Assembly: GCF_003966125.1 (NCBI RefSeq)
Contig: NZ_RXMA01000003.1
Location: forward strand, 155,495 to 219,494
Origin: Azospirillum griseum
GTDB taxonomy: Bacteria; Pseudomonadota; Alphaproteobacteria; Azospirillales; Azospirillaceae
DNA length: 64,000 nucleotides
Direction of reading: 5' to 3'
In this document: piece by piece, positions 10,019-19,531 of the stretch
Position numbering within the stretch: position 1 is the first letter of the stretch
Layout: each line of letters starts with the position of its first letter
Notes under the pieces: model-generated
Seen by the model: the letters and a program-made list of their open reading frames with translations, nothing else
Told to the model about the DNA's origin: nothing
Databases searched by the model: none
Program-made: the position numbers and the translations under genes

Positions 10019-10744
10019 TTACGGTGGCGGCGCTTGGAACCGCGCACCCAGGCGGTAGCGGCTGCCGGGATGGACCAGCATCGCCACCGTCACGACCTGA
10101 CCGTTGACCCAGGTGCGGCGGGTCACGCGCAGGCAGGGTTCGGAGTCCGGGATCTCCAGCAGGCGGGCGATGTCGGGGGTGGGGGCCACCGCCTCGATCA
10201 CATGTTCGACCTGCGGGGAGGCTTCCAGCCGCATCAGATAGGCACCGGGGGTTTGCCGGGTGAAATCCTGGTCGAGATAGTCGGGTGCCACCTCCGGGTT
10301 GACCCAACGCTCCTCCAATTGCACCGGCACGTCGCTTTCGCGGTGAACGACGATGGAGTGGAACAGCGCCGAGCCGACCGGGCGGTTGAAGCGGCGGGCC
10401 AACCCGGTGTCGGCGGTGACGGCGGACAGGCTTTCCACCGCGCAGGAATGGCGGTTGCCGCGCGCCGCGATCTCGTCGGCGATGCTGCGCAGCTCCACCA
10501 CATCCATGCTGGTCGGGCGTTCGGCGACGAAGGTCCCCAGCCCCTGCACACGGGTCAGCAGCCCTTCGTCGGTCAGGTCGCGCAGGGCACGGTGGACCGT
10601 CATCCGGCTGACCGAAAACTCCTCCAACAGCTTGTGTTCGGAGGGAATCTGAAACCCCTCGCGCCAGTCGCCGGACTGGATGCGGCGGCGGATGGTTTCC
10701 TTGATCTGGGCGTAGCGCGGTTGCGCGGCGGACACGGCGCTCAT
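10019..10744 (-). CDS. hutC: Histidine utilization repressor, GntR/HutC family
   Basis: A 241-residue repressor with an N-terminal GntR winged helix (about 8-75; [22 protein letters not shown]) and a C-terminal UTRA/HutC sensor domain (about 90-235). HutC proteins bind hut promoters and are released by urocanate. The gene overlaps the end of hutI by ATGA, so the repressor is made with the enzymes and probably limits its own operon. Likely operators are the TTGTCTAT/TTGTATAG boxes between hutI and hutF (12066-12093). The frame is open far upstream, but that is a shadow of hutI. Confidence 0.93.
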   Translation of the reverse strand: MSAVSAAQPRYAQIKETIRRRIQSGDWREGFQIPSEHKLLEEFSVSRMTVHRALRDLTDEGLLTRVQGLGTFVAERPTSMDVVELRSIADEIAARGNRHSCAVESLSAVTADTGLARRFNRPVGSALFHSIVVHRESDVPVQLEERWVNPEVAPDYLDQDFTRQTPGAYLMRLEASPQVEHVIEAVAPTPDIARLLEIPDSEPCLRVTRRTWVNGQVVTVAMLVHPGSRYRLGARFQAPPP

Positions 10745-12006
10745 GGTGCGGCACTCGATTGAAGGGCGTGGGGCGCGCGGACGACGCCCGCGTTCACCAC
10801 CGCCCGGCAGGGGTTGAGGCCGATGGCGTAAGACAATTCCGCCGGATGGTCGATCCCCCACAGCACCAGATCGGCCCGCATCCCCGGCGCGATCACGCCC
10901 CGGTCGGTCAGGCCCAGCGCGCGGGCGGCGTGGCGCGTCACCCCGGCCAGCGCCTCCGCCGGGGTCAGCCGGAAGAAGGTGCAGCCCATCGACAGCATCA
11001 GCAGCAGCGAGCAGACCGGCGAGGTGCCGGGGTTGTTGTCGGTGGACAGCGCCATCGGCACGCCATACCGGCGCAACAGATCTATCGGCGGCAGCTTGGT
11101 TTCGCGCAGGGCGTAGAAGGCGCCGGGCAGCAGCACCGCCACCGTCCCGGCCCGCGCCATGGCGGCCACGCCCTCCTCGTCCAGATGCTCGATGTGGTCG
11201 GCGGACAGGCCGTCGAACGCGGCCACCAGCTTGGCCCCGCCCAGATTGCTGAGCTGTTCGGCGTGCAGCTTCACCGGCAGGCCGTGCGCCCGCGCCGCCT
11301 CGAACACCCGGCGGGTCTGGTCGATGGAAAAGCCGATGCCCTCGCAAAAGGCGTCCACCGCGTCGGCCAACCCGGCCTGGGCGACGGCGGGCAGCGTCTC
11401 GCCGCAGACGAGATCGATGTAGCCATCGGGGTTGCCGCGCCATTCCGGCGGGACCGCGTGCGCGCCAAGAAAACTGGTGCGGACCGCGACCGGGCGCAGC
11501 GTCGCCAACCGCCGGGCGACGCGCAGCATCTTCATCTCGCTGGCGGTGTCCAGGCCATAGCCGGATTTGATTTCGACCGTCGTCACCCCTTCGGCCAGCA
11601 GGCTGTCCAGGCGCGGCAGGGTGGCGGCCAGCAGGGCGTCTTCGTCCGCCGCGCGGGTCGCGGCGACGGTGGAGACGATGCCGCCGCCCGCCCGCGCGAT
11701 CTCCTCATAGCTCGCGCCCTGGAGCCGCATCTCGAACTCGCGCGCCCGGTTGCCGCCGTAAACAAGGTGAGTGTGGGCGTCGATCAGCCCCGGCGTCATC
11801 CAGCCGCCGCCGCCCGAATGGACATGCGCGGCCAAAGACTCCATAGGCCCCGGCAGGTCGCGGCGCGGACCGGCAAACACGATTGTGCCGTCCTTCACCC
11901 CCACCGCCGCGTCGGCCACCGCGCCATAGCCGTCCGCCGCCCCGTCTTGGAGGGTGGCGAGCGACAGGTCGATCCACAGGGAGTCCCACAGCGCGGCGGT
12001 CGGCAT
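10741..12006 (-). CDS. hutI: Imidazolonepropionase
   Basis: A 421-residue metal-dependent hydrolase of the amidohydrolase family. It opens the imidazolone ring to give N-formimidoyl-L-glutamate. Visible metal and substrate elements are [28 protein letters not shown], and [10 protein letters not shown] with the catalytic Asp. A GGAGGA ribosome site lies ahead of the ATG at 12006. It is the first gene of the leftward operon and is divergent from hutF across about 105 bp. Confidence 0.96.
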   Translation of the reverse strand: MPTAALWDSLWIDLSLATLQDGAADGYGAVADAAVGVKDGTIVFAGPRRDLPGPMESLAAHVHSGGGGWMTPGLIDAHTHLVYGGNRAREFEMRLQGASYEEIARAGGGIVSTVAATRAADEDALLAATLPRLDSLLAEGVTTVEIKSGYGLDTASEMKMLRVARRLATLRPVAVRTSFLGAHAVPPEWRGNPDGYIDLVCGETLPAVAQAGLADAVDAFCEGIGFSIDQTRRVFEAARAHGLPVKLHAEQLSNLGGAKLVAAFDGLSADHIEHLDEEGVAAMARAGTVAVLLPGAFYALRETKLPPIDLLRRYGVPMALSTDNNPGTSPVCSLLLMLSMGCTFFRLTPAEALAGVTRHAARALGLTDRGVIAPGMRADLVLWGIDHPAELSYAIGLNPCRAVVNAGVVRAPHALQSSAAP

Positions 12007-12065
12007 CGGTTTGTCCTCCAGCGGGGCCGGGCCGCGCGCCGTTGGAAAAGGCGCTTGGCATCGGG

Positions 12066-12096
12066 TTGTCTATGCTTGTATAGTGTTGTCTATAAT
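12066..12096. promoter_or_regulatory. Divergent hut promoter with HutC-type operators
   Basis: Two identical TTGTCTAT boxes lie 20 bp apart (12066-12073 and 12086-12093), with CTTGTATAG between them (12075-12083), giving alternating half-sites on one helical face. TATAAT at 12091-12096 is a plausible -10 box for hutF, with TTGTCT at 12066 as a -35 at 19 bp. HutC of other proteobacteria recognises closely related TTGTATA-type dyads, so I infer urocanate-relieved repression of both divergent operons. Confidence 0.55.
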
Positions 12097-12111
12097 AACG
12101 AGGCCGCTTGC

Positions 12112-13476
12112 ATGAGCAACCTGTTTTTTGCCGCCGCGCTGTTGCCCCAGGGCTGGGCGGACAACGTCGCCGTCGCGCTGGACGGTCGGGGCCGCATCGC
12201 GTCCATCACCGCCAACGCCGCGTGCCCACCGGACGCGGAGCGGTTCGACGGCGCGGTGGTCGCGGGCATCGCCAACCTGCATTCCCACGCCCACCAGCGC
12301 GCCATCGCCGGGCTGGGGGAAATGTCGGGCGAGGGAACGGACAGCTTCTGGAGTTGGCGCGACGTCATGTACCGCGCGCTCGACCGCATGGATCCCGAGG
12401 ATTTCGAGGCGGTGGCGGCGCAATTGTATGTGGAGACGCTGAAGGCGGGCTTCACGGCGGTGGCGGAGTTCCATTACCTGCACCACGACCGCGACGGCAG
12501 CCCCTTCGCCGATCCGGCGGAGATGAGCCACCGCACCGTGGCCGCCGCCCGCGCCGTCGGCCTGCCGATCACGCTGCTGCCGGTGCTCTACGCCGCGTCG
12601 GGCTTTGGCGGAACCGCCCCCACCCACGGCCAGCGCCGCTTCATCCACGACGGCGACGCCTTTGTGCGCCTGACCGGGGCGCTGCACCGGGCCTATGGCC
12701 GCGACGACGACGTGCGACTCGGCATCGCCCCCCATTCGCTGCGCGCCGTGCCGGAGCGGCTGCTGGCCGACATGGTCGCCGCCCACCCGGCCGGGCCGAT
12801 CCACATCCACATCGCCGAACAGCGCAAGGAGGTGGAGGATTCGTTGGCCCACAGCGGACGCCGCCCGGTCGAATGGCTGCTGGAGCGCGCCCCGGTCGAC
12901 GCGCGTTGGTGCCTGATCCACGCCACCCACATGACGGAGGCGGAAACGCGCGGCGTCGCCCAAAGCGGGGCGGTGGCCGGGCTATGCCCGACGACGGAGG
13001 CCAACCTCGGCGACGGCTTCTTCCCCGCCGACTCCTACATGGCCCAGGGCGGGCGTTGGGGCATCGGCTCCGACAGCCACATTTCGGTCAGCCCGGTGGA
13101 GGATCTGCGCTGGCTGGAGTATGGCGCGCGCCTGACCAGCGGGCGGCGCACCGTGCTGGCGGGCGGGCCGCGCCGCGCCACCGCCCGGCGGCTGGTGGAG
13201 GACGCGCAGGCGGGGGGCGCGCAGGCCACCGGCTTTGACGCCGGGCGCATCGCCGTCGGTCAACGCGCCGACCTTGTGGTGCTGGACACCGATCACCCGC
13301 TGCTCGCCGCCCGCCGGAGCGACGCGTGGCTCGACAGTTGGATTTTCGCCGGCAACGCCGGGTTGGTGCGCGACGTGATCGTCGGCGGGCGGGTTGTCGT
13401 CCGCGACCGCCGCCACCCGCGCGAAGACGACATCGCGGAACGCTTCAAAAACACGCTGGGGAGACTTTTGGGATGA
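12112..13476 (+). CDS. hutF: Formimidoylglutamate deiminase
   Basis: A 454-residue amidohydrolase-family enzyme that deaminates N-formimidoylglutamate to N-formylglutamate, so histidine here is degraded by the five-step route needing HutF and HutG. Metal-binding HSHAHQ near residue 58, the HIAEQ..E element, and GSDSHIS with a catalytic Asp are visible. The ATG at 12112 follows the divergent promoter; the frame is open upstream only as a shadow of hutI. The stop overlaps the hutH start by ATGA, indicating translational coupling. Confidence 0.95.
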   Translation: MSNLFFAAALLPQGWADNVAVALDGRGRIASITANAACPPDAERFDGAVVAGIANLHSHAHQRAIAGLGEMSGEGTDSFWSWRDVMYRALDRMDPEDFEAVAAQLYVETLKAGFTAVAEFHYLHHDRDGSPFADPAEMSHRTVAAARAVGLPITLLPVLYAASGFGGTAPTHGQRRFIHDGDAFVRLTGALHRAYGRDDDVRLGIAPHSLRAVPERLLADMVAAHPAGPIHIHIAEQRKEVEDSLAHSGRRPVEWLLERAPVDARWCLIHATHMTEAETRGVAQSGAVAGLCPTTEANLGDGFFPADSYMAQGGRWGIGSDSHISVSPVEDLRWLEYGARLTSGRRTVLAGGPRRATARRLVEDAQAGGAQATGFDAGRIAVGQRADLVVLDTDHPLLAARRSDAWLDSWIFAGNAGLVRDVIVGGRVVVRDRRHPREDDIAERFKNTLGRLLG

Positions 13477-15026
13477 GCGCGACCATGCCGACCACCGACA
13501 CCACCATCACCCTGGTTCCGGGCGCGCTGCCGCTCGACACGCTGCGGGCCATCTATTGGGGCCGCCCGGCGCTGACGCTCGATCCGGCGGCCTACCCGCG
13601 CATGGCCCGCTCGCGCGCCCTGATCGACCGCATCGCCGGGGGGACCGAGGCCGTTTATGGCGTCAACACCGGCTTTGGCAAGCTGGCGCACACCCACATC
13701 GCCGCCGAGGATCTGGAGACGCTGCAACGCAACCTGATCCTGTCGCACGCCACCGGCGTGGGCGAGCCGCTGGCCGACGGCGTGGTCCGCCTGATCCTGG
13801 TCATCAAGGCGGTCAGCCTCGCCGTCGGCGCGTCGGGCGTGCGCCCCGAACTGGTGGACGCGCTGCTGCGGCTGCACGCCGCCGATGTGCTGCCGGTCAT
13901 TCCGGGCAAGGGGTCGGTCGGCGCGTCGGGCGACCTCGCCCCGCTGGCCCATCTCTGCGGCGTGCTGCTGGGCATCGGCCATGTCCGCGTCAACGGCCAG
14001 ATCCTGACCGCCGCAGAGGGGCTGCGCATCGCCGGTCTGCCGCTGTTCGATCTGAAGGCCAAGGAAGGTCTGGCGCTGATCAACGGGACCCAGGTGTCCA
14101 CCGGGCTGGCGCTGGCCGGGCTGTTCCAAATCGAACGCGCCTTCAACGCCGCGTTGGTCGCCGGTGCGTTGTCGGTCGAAGCGGTCAAGGGCAGCCATCG
14201 CCCGTTTGACGCGCGCATCAGCGCCCTGCGCGGCCAGCCGGGCCAGATCGCCGTCGCCGCCCTGTTCCGGGCCGCGCTGGACGGCAGCCCGCTGAACGCC
14301 AGCCACCAGGGGCCGGATTGCCACCGCGTGCAGGATCCCTATTCGCTGCGCTGCCAACCGCAGGTGATGGGCGCGGTGCTCGACCAGATGCGCCAGGCCG
14401 CCCGCACCCTGGTGATCGAGGCGAACGGCGTCACCGACAACCCGCTGGTGCTGGTGGACACCGACGAGGTGCTGTCCGGCGGCAATTTCCACGCCGAGCC
14501 GGTGGCGATGGCCGCCGACCAGCTCGCCATCGCCGCGTCGGAGATCGGCGCGCTGTCGGAGCGCCGCATCGCCATGCTGATCGACACCACCATCAGCGGC
14601 CTGCCGCCCTTCCTGGTGGCCGAACCGGGGCTGAATTCCGGTTTCATGATCGCCCATGTGACGGCAGCAGCGCTCGCCTCGGAAAACAAGACGCACGCCC
14701 ACCCGGCCAGCGTGGACAGCCTGCCGACCTCCGCCAACCAGGAGGACCATGTCAGCATGGCGACCTTCGCGGCGCGGCGGTTGGGCGACATCGCGGGCAA
14801 CGTCGCCGACATCGTCGGCATAGAGCTTTTGGCCGCGATTCAGGGGCTGGAGTTCCACCGCCCGCTCGCCACCTCCGCCACGCTGGAACGCGCCATCGCC
14901 ACCGTGCGGGCCGAGGTGCCGCGTTACGAGGTGGACCGCTACTTCGCCCCCGATCTGGCCGCCATCGGCGCGCTGGTCCGCCGGGGCGCGCTGGACGGCG
15001 TGATGCCCGCGTCGCTGGAGGCGTGA
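13473..15026 (+). CDS. hutH: Histidine ammonia-lyase
   Basis: A 517-residue lyase that removes ammonia from L-histidine to form urocanate, the first step of the pathway. The Ala-Ser-Gly triad that forms the MIO cofactor is at about residues 151-153 in [15 protein letters not shown]. The active-site loop [11 protein letters not shown] near 60 and [10 protein letters not shown] near the C terminus are also present. The start is set by the ATGA overlap with hutF. The stop overlaps the hutG start (TGATG). Confidence 0.97.
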   Translation: MSATMPTTDTTITLVPGALPLDTLRAIYWGRPALTLDPAAYPRMARSRALIDRIAGGTEAVYGVNTGFGKLAHTHIAAEDLETLQRNLILSHATGVGEPLADGVVRLILVIKAVSLAVGASGVRPELVDALLRLHAADVLPVIPGKGSVGASGDLAPLAHLCGVLLGIGHVRVNGQILTAAEGLRIAGLPLFDLKAKEGLALINGTQVSTGLALAGLFQIERAFNAALVAGALSVEAVKGSHRPFDARISALRGQPGQIAVAALFRAALDGSPLNASHQGPDCHRVQDPYSLRCQPQVMGAVLDQMRQAARTLVIEANGVTDNPLVLVDTDEVLSGGNFHAEPVAMAADQLAIAASEIGALSERRIAMLIDTTISGLPPFLVAEPGLNSGFMIAHVTAAALASENKTHAHPASVDSLPTSANQEDHVSMATFAARRLGDIAGNVADIVGIELLAAIQGLEFHRPLATSATLERAIATVRAEVPRYEVDRYFAPDLAAIGALVRRGALDGVMPASLEA

Positions 15027-15835
15027 TGGACCCGGTTTTCGACCTTGCGCCGGGCGATGGCCCGCTGGTCATCAGCATGCCCCATTGCGGCACGGCGCTG
15101 TCGCCGGGGCTGGCCGAACGGCTGACCCCGCAGGCGCTGACCCTGTCGGACACCGATTGGCACATCCCCCGGCTCTATGATTTCGCGCGGGATGCGGGGG
15201 CGACGCTGCTCAGCGCGCGCTGTTCCCGCTACGTCGTCGATCTCAACCGCCCGCCGGACGGGGCCAGCCTCTACCCCGGTCAGGCGACGACCGGCCTGTG
15301 CCCCGACACGCTGTTCGACGGCCAACCGCTGTATCGGGACGGGCAGGCCCCGGATGCGGCGGAGATCGCCGAGCGGGTCGATGCCTATTGGCGGCCCTAT
15401 CACGACGCGTTGGCGGCGGAGCTGGCGCGGGTGAAGGCCCGCCACGGCTTCGCCCTGCTCTACGACGCCCATTCGATCCGCAGCCGGGTGCCGCGCCTGT
15501 TCGACGGGCGGTTGCCCGACCTCAACCTGGGCACCGCGCGCGGGACCAGCGCCGCGCCCGATCTGATCGCCGCCGTGGTGGCGACGATGGAGCGGGCGAC
15601 GGCGGCGGAGGGGCTGACCTGCGTCACCGACGGGCGCTTCGTCGGCGGCCACATCACCCGTTGGTACGGGCGACCGGCGGAGAATGTCCACGCCCTGCAA
15701 ATGGAGCTGGCGCAAGACCGGTATATGGACGAGGACGCCCCGCCCTTCGCCTACCGCCCCGACCGGGCGGAGCGGCTGCAACGGGCGCTGCGCCCGCTTT
15801 TGGAAACGCTGGCGGGGTGGCGTCCGACGGGGTGA
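15026..15835 (+). CDS. hutG: N-formylglutamate deformylase
   Basis: A 269-residue zinc amidohydrolase that releases formate and glutamate from N-formylglutamate, the last hut step. The family blocks ISMPHCG, DTDWH, RYVVDLNRPPDG and YDAHSIRS are seen. The start overlaps the hutH stop by one base (TGATG), so it is the third gene of the hutF-hutH-hutG operon. A short CGGGG/CCCCG hairpin overlaps the stop codon. Confidence 0.96.
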   Translation: MDPVFDLAPGDGPLVISMPHCGTALSPGLAERLTPQALTLSDTDWHIPRLYDFARDAGATLLSARCSRYVVDLNRPPDGASLYPGQATTGLCPDTLFDGQPLYRDGQAPDAAEIAERVDAYWRPYHDALAAELARVKARHGFALLYDAHSIRSRVPRLFDGRLPDLNLGTARGTSAAPDLIAAVVATMERATAAEGLTCVTDGRFVGGHITRWYGRPAENVHALQMELAQDRYMDEDAPPFAYRPDRAERLQRALRPLLETLAGWRPTG

Positions 15836-15845
15836 AAACGCCCCG
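15828..15845 (+). terminator. Short hairpin at the hutG stop
   Basis: CGGGG (15828-15832) pairs with CCCCG (15841-15845) around TGAAAACG, which contains the hutG stop codon. It is short and lacks a U-run, so it is only a possible terminator. Confidence 0.3.
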
Positions 15846-15876
15846 CCACCGCTTGCCCGCCATCACCGGCCCCTCA

Positions 15877-16266
15877 TCACCGGCCCGGTGCCAACGCCTC
15901 CAACCGCAAGGGCAGGCGTTGGCCCAGCCACGCGGCGTGCGCGGTGTGGTCGGCCAGTTCGTCGCCGGTCATCGGGTGGACCAGCACGTCCAGCCCGCCC
16001 CGGTGCAGCATCAGCCAGGGCATCACCTGGGCGAACGCCTCCACCGCGAAGGCGACCTGATACATGCTCTGGGTGTGCGGGCCGACCAACGCGTCGTGCC
16101 AGCGCCCCAGCCGCACCGGAAACCGCGCGCCCAGCGCCTCGCGCAGGGCGGCGGCCTCGGCCTTCGTCTCGGGCCGGTAATAGACGTGGGCGTGGTATTC
16201 GGTGATCGTTTCCACCCGATCCGCGCCCGATTCCGTCCCCATGTCCGTTCCAGGCCCCGCGTCCAT
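15877..16266 (-). CDS. DOPA 4,5-dioxygenase-family protein
   Basis: A 129-residue small protein with the family signature YHAHVYYRPET near the N terminus, LGRWHDALVGPHTQSMYQVAF in the middle and LMLHRGGLDVLVHP later. The conserved histidines could hold iron. Fungal homologues open catechol rings to make betalain-like pigments; the bacterial role is mostly unknown. The gene starts 5 bp after the ribokinase stop, so the two are cotranscribed, but no shared pathway is obvious. The ATG at 16266 is taken; an internal ATG eight codons later is also possible. Confidence 0.8.
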   Translation of the reverse strand: MDAGPGTDMGTESGADRVETITEYHAHVYYRPETKAEAAALREALGARFPVRLGRWHDALVGPHTQSMYQVAFAVEAFAQVMPWLMLHRGGLDVLVHPMTGDELADHTAHAAWLGQRLPLRLEALAPGR

Positions 16267-16271
16267 CGCCC

Positions 16272-17204
16272 TCACGCCCCGACGCGGGCGAGGAAGGCGG
16301 CGAACTCGTCCGCCGTGGCGTAGGCCGCCTGCGCGCCGCGCTTGGTGATCGAATCGGCGGCGTAGCGCACCGCCGTGCGCAGGGCCGCCGGAACGTCGCC
16401 GCCCTCCGCAAACACGCGGGAGAAGGAGCCGATGAAGGCGTCGCCCGCCCCGGTGGTGTCCACCGGCGTGACCGACACCGGGTCGATCAGGGTCGCCGAC
16501 TCCGCCGTCACCAGCAGCGCGCCGCGCGCGCCCAGCGTGACGATGACGCAGCGCACGCCGCGCGCGATCAGCAGGCGGGCCGCCGCCTCGGCGTCGGACG
16601 GGCTGTTGACCGGGCAGCCGGTCAGCGTCGCCAGCTCCGTTTCGTTCGGCACGAAGAAGCGCAGCCCCGCCAGCTTGGCGGGATCGAGGTCGGTGCGGGC
16701 GGGGGCCGGGTTCAGCAGCACCGGCACGCCGTGCGCCACACCAAAGGCGATGGCGTGATAGACCGTTTCCAGCGGCACTTCCAATTGCAGGACGATCAGG
16801 GCGCAGCCCTTCAGATCCTCCGCCGCCGCGTCCACATCGGCGGGGCGCAGATGGTCGTTGGCCCCCTTGGCGATGACGATGCGGTTTTCGCCCGACGGCT
16901 CCACCAGGATCGTCGCCACCCCGCTCGACACGCCGGGCACGCGCCCGACATGGCGGGTGTCCACCCCGGCGCGGGCCAGCGCGGCGATGGTGGTGTCGCC
17001 GAATCCGTCGTCGCCCAGCTTGGCCACGAACAGCACCTCGGCCCCCAGCCGCGCCGCCGCCACCGCCTGATTCGCCCCCTTGCCGCCGCCGCCCTGGCTG
17101 AAGGACAAGCCTTCCACCGTCTCGCCACGCTCGGGCACACGGGACACATAGGCAACGAGGTCGGTCATGCTGCTGCCGATGACGGCGATCTTGGGCCGGG
17201 TCAT
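16272..17204 (-). CDS. rbsK: Ribokinase (PfkB family)
   Basis: A 310-residue sugar kinase that phosphorylates D-ribose at O5 with ATP. PfkB signatures are complete: SQGGGGKGANQAVAAARLG near residue 36 and DTTGAGDAFIGSF near 250 with the catalytic Asp. VVTLGARGAL and VPNETE also match ribokinases. No ribose transporter, RbsD or LacI regulator adjoins, so another nucleoside or sugar substrate cannot be excluded. Confidence 0.88.
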   Translation of the reverse strand: MTRPKIAVIGSSMTDLVAYVSRVPERGETVEGLSFSQGGGGKGANQAVAAARLGAEVLFVAKLGDDGFGDTTIAALARAGVDTRHVGRVPGVSSGVATILVEPSGENRIVIAKGANDHLRPADVDAAAEDLKGCALIVLQLEVPLETVYHAIAFGVAHGVPVLLNPAPARTDLDPAKLAGLRFFVPNETELATLTGCPVNSPSDAEAAARLLIARGVRCVIVTLGARGALLVTAESATLIDPVSVTPVDTTGAGDAFIGSFSRVFAEGGDVPAALRTAVRYAADSITKRGAQAAYATADEFAAFLARVGA

Positions 17205-17511
17205 GCTGTCTCCTCACACACAGGCTTGCGGCGGCCACGATAGCAAGCGCGGCCCCCAAGCCAAGCGAAAAGCCGCCCTCTCCCCCCGGCGAAACCCCGG
17301 TGCGGCGGCGAAGGGCTATGATGCGGTGCAGCATTTTGGCAACAGCCCAAAGACCCGAATGCGTCGGGGAATCCCCTATGCCGCAGGAACACGTTGAACA
17401 AAAGGTGCTTTTCCCGGATTGTTGGACAGGGCCACAACTGATATACGGCTCCGCCCCGACCGGCGCGCCCGAACTACGGACGCCGTCGTGGAAACAAGGA
17501 TTGATGTTGAG
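17205..17511. other. Divergent intergenic region, ribokinase / thioesterase
   Basis: A 307-bp stretch without a gene. A moderate promoter-like pair for the rightward thioesterase is TTGTTG (17420-17425) and TATACG (17442-17447) at 16-bp spacing. Nothing convincing was found for the leftward ribokinase operon. Confidence 0.3.
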
Positions 17512-17997
17512 ATGCATGACGCCAGCGAGCGACCGCGCCGCCCCGATGACCACCCCTGCCACCGGCCTCTGCCGCCGGGCTGTTTCCGGGTGCAGCGGCC
17601 CATTCGCTTTTCCCACAGCGACCCCGCCGGGATCGTCTATTTCCCGGTCTATTTCGACATGTTCAACGGCGCGGTGGAGGACTGGTTCACCCAGGGCCTG
17701 GACATCGATTACGCCAGCATGATCCTGGAACGGCGGCTGGGGTTGCCCATCGTTCACGCCGAATGCGATTTCCTCGCCCCCAGCCGGATGGGCGACACGC
17801 TGACCCTGGGTGTGCTGATCGAACGGTTGGGGCGCAGTTCCCTGCAACTGCGCATCAACGGCGAGGTGGGCGGTCAGGTCCGCCTGTCGGGCAGCCTGAC
17901 CGTGGTCACGACCTCGCTGGACGGCTTCGCCTCCGTGCCAATCCCGGACGACATCCGCAGCGCCATGGAACTCTATCAAATCCGCTGCGAAGGCTGA
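17512..17997 (+). CDS. Acyl-CoA thioesterase, 4HBT family
   Basis: A 161-residue hot-dog-fold thioesterase. The motif FSHSDPAGIVYFPVYFDMFN matches 4-hydroxybenzoyl-CoA thioesterase, in which the Asp of the DPAGIV segment is catalytic. AECDFLAPSRMGD and a C-terminal beta-rich half follow. It should hydrolyse an aromatic or medium acyl-CoA; the substrate is unknown. The start at 17512 has AAGGA about 11 nt upstream; the frame is open to 17419, and the extra 31 residues look non-conserved. It is monocistronic and converges on chrR. Confidence 0.85.
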   Translation: MHDASERPRRPDDHPCHRPLPPGCFRVQRPIRFSHSDPAGIVYFPVYFDMFNGAVEDWFTQGLDIDYASMILERRLGLPIVHAECDFLAPSRMGDTLTLGVLIERLGRSSLQLRINGEVGGQVRLSGSLTVVTTSLDGFASVPIPDDIRSAMELYQIRCEG

Positions 17998-18022
17998 CCG
18001 GTGACTGCGCTGCCAACGCGGC

Positions 18023-18062
18023 GGGTCACAGTCTGAAACGGGTCAGGGTCTGAAACGGGTCA
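18023..18062. repeat. 17-bp tandem repeat at the chrR 3' end
   Basis: GGGTCA recurs at 18023, 18040 and 18057, and GTCTGAAACGGGTCA occurs twice (18031-18045, 18048-18062), giving about 2.4 copies of a 17-bp unit. The last copy includes the chrR stop codon. It lies between convergent genes, and its TGACC/GGTCA complements could form a hairpin with the thioesterase stop region. Confidence 0.6.
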
Positions 18063-18764
18063 CAGGCCGATGAAGGGCTGCATCAAGCGCCCCATCAGGC
18101 CGGTGAAGCGCAAGGGCGCTTCGGTGGCGATCAGGCACAGGCATTCTTCATGGCTGTCGGCGATGGGCTGGTGGCGCACGTCGCCATCGGCCTCGGCGAT
18201 GTCGCCCGCCACATAGCGGCCCAACTCGTCGGAAAAACTGCCCGCCAACACCAGCGTCAATTCCAGGCCGCCATGGCCATGGTGCGGCAAGGCCGTGCCC
18301 GGCGCGATGCGCAGCAGTTGGGCGCAGCCGCCGCGCGCGGTGCGCGGCAGCAGTTCCGCCCGCCGCACGCCGGGGGCCAAGCGTTGCCATGGCACCGCCG
18401 CCAGCGAGCCGATGTAGGGGCGCAGCAGGTCGGGCGTCCCGGCCTCCTCCGGACGGCAACGGCGGCGGGGCGGCGCGGCGCAGCCCTCGCGGTCCAGCCG
18501 GGCCAACGTGTCGGCCAGGGTCAGACGCTCCAACGGCTCGGGCGGCAGATCGTCGAGCAGAGCACCGCCCACCGCCTGGATGTCGGCCAACGCGGCGCGG
18601 CATTCCGGGCAGGCGGCCAGATGCAGCGCCACCGCCAGCGACAGCCCTTCACCCAGGCCGCCCGCGCCATAGCCGACCAGCAAGGCGTCGCTGGGGTGGT
18701 GCTGCGGGTGGCGTCCGGCGGATTGTCCGGACGACCAGGGGCCGATCTCACCGGATTCGGTCAT
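18060..18764 (-). CDS. chrR: Zinc anti-sigma factor ChrR
   Basis: A 234-residue anti-sigma factor. The N-terminal zinc domain has the exact ChrR spacing Hx24Hx3Cx2C (His23, His48, Cys52, Cys55). The C-terminal cupin domain (about 115-230) carries the metal-ligand pattern LPHHGHGGLELTLVL...GDIAEADGDVRHQP. In Rhodobacter sphaeroides ChrR holds sigma-E inactive until singlet oxygen triggers its loss. The gene overlaps the sigma gene by ATGA, as expected for stoichiometric production. Confidence 0.93.
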   Translation of the reverse strand: MTESGEIGPWSSGQSAGRHPQHHPSDALLVGYGAGGLGEGLSLAVALHLAACPECRAALADIQAVGGALLDDLPPEPLERLTLADTLARLDREGCAAPPRRRCRPEEAGTPDLLRPYIGSLAAVPWQRLAPGVRRAELLPRTARGGCAQLLRIAPGTALPHHGHGGLELTLVLAGSFSDELGRYVAGDIAEADGDVRHQPIADSHEECLCLIATEAPLRFTGLMGRLMQPFIGL

Positions 18765-19363
18765 GACTCATCTCCCAACGCCTTGCGGATCTTGCCCATG
18801 GCCAGACGCAGGCGTGACTTCACAGTGCCCAGAGGCAAATTCAGGCGCTCCGCGATCGCCGGGTGCGCCAGATCGGCGAAAAAGGACAGATGGACGACCT
18901 GCGCCTGCTCCGGCGTCAGATCGCGCAGGGCACCGCGCAGCCGCGTGGCCCGCTGCGCCCCGTCCATCAGCGCGTCGGCGCGCGGCCGGTCGTCCTCATG
19001 CTCGGCCAGCGCCTCGTCCGACACCTCCGGGTGGCGTTCGCGCCGCAGGCCGTCGATGCGCAGATTGCGGGCGATGGTGAACACCCAGGTCGCCGCCTCC
19101 GCCTTCGCCGGGTCGAACAGCGCGGCCTTGCGCCACACCGCCAGCATCGTGTCCTGCGCCAGATCCTCCGCCCGCTGCGGCGGCGCGCCCAGCTTGAGCA
19201 TGTAGGACTTCACGCGGGGGGCGAAATGGGCAAACAGCCGGGCGAACGCCTCGCGGTCGCCCCGCTGCGCCACCGCGACCAGCGCGCACGACATCGGGTC
19301 GGCCCCGTCATCGGGGGCCGCGCCGGTCGTCAACGACGAGGAGGAGGGGGCAATTCCACGCAT
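18761..19363 (-). CDS. rpoE: ECF sigma factor, RpoE/ECF11 type
   Basis: A 200-residue ECF sigma factor. Region 2 has DREAFARLFAHFAPRVKSYMLK and the DLAQDTMLAVW helix; region 4 has LTPEQAQVVHLSFF and LPLGTVKSRLRLAMGKI. Pairing with ChrR assigns it to the singlet-oxygen sigma-E group. The start is uncertain. The ATG at 19363 has GGGAGG only 2 nt upstream, and the predicted promoter would start RNA almost exactly there, so a leaderless message or the internal ATG at 19294 is possible. A further ATG at 19399 overlaps the -35 box and is unlikely. It is probably autoregulated. Confidence 0.93.
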   Translation of the reverse strand: MRGIAPSSSSLTTGAAPDDGADPMSCALVAVAQRGDREAFARLFAHFAPRVKSYMLKLGAPPQRAEDLAQDTMLAVWRKAALFDPAKAEAATWVFTIARNLRIDGLRRERHPEVSDEALAEHEDDRPRADALMDGAQRATRLRGALRDLTPEQAQVVHLSFFADLAHPAIAERLNLPLGTVKSRLRLAMGKIRKALGDES

Positions 19364-19368
19364 AACCT

Positions 19369-19398
19369 CCCATACGCGGCGGCCCCGGCGATGGATCA
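19369..19398 (-). promoter_or_regulatory. Predicted sigma-E promoter of rpoE-chrR
   Basis: Reading leftward, TGATCC (19398-19393) is followed after exactly 18 bp by TATGGG (19374-19369). The -35 box and spacing match the two other predicted promoters of this regulon and the R. sphaeroides sigma-E -35 element TGATCC. It implies autoregulation of the sigma/anti-sigma pair. Confidence 0.65.
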
Positions 19399-19456
19399 CC
19401 GCGCCAGGCGCCGTTTCCGCATTTTTTCATTCGGTGGGGAAAAACAACGCGGTCGG

Positions 19457-19486
19457 TGATCCGCCGGTCAAACAGCGGCGTAAACG
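19457..19486 (+). promoter_or_regulatory. Predicted sigma-E promoter of the lipid-modification operon
   Basis: TGATCC (19457-19462), 18 bp, then TAAACG (19481-19486). This is the best match of the three to the known sigma-E consensus. RNA would begin near 19490, about 40 nt ahead of the preferred flavoprotein start at 19532. Confidence 0.75.
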
Positions 19487-19531
19487 GACATGTCACCGCC
19501 CTCCCCCCCGCCGTTCAGGACACGCCCGCCG

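Noticed and set aside
10759..12111. The 450-codon N-terminal extension of the hutF frame
   Set aside because: It is antisense to hutI; HutF homology begins at the ATG at 12112 just after the divergent promoter.
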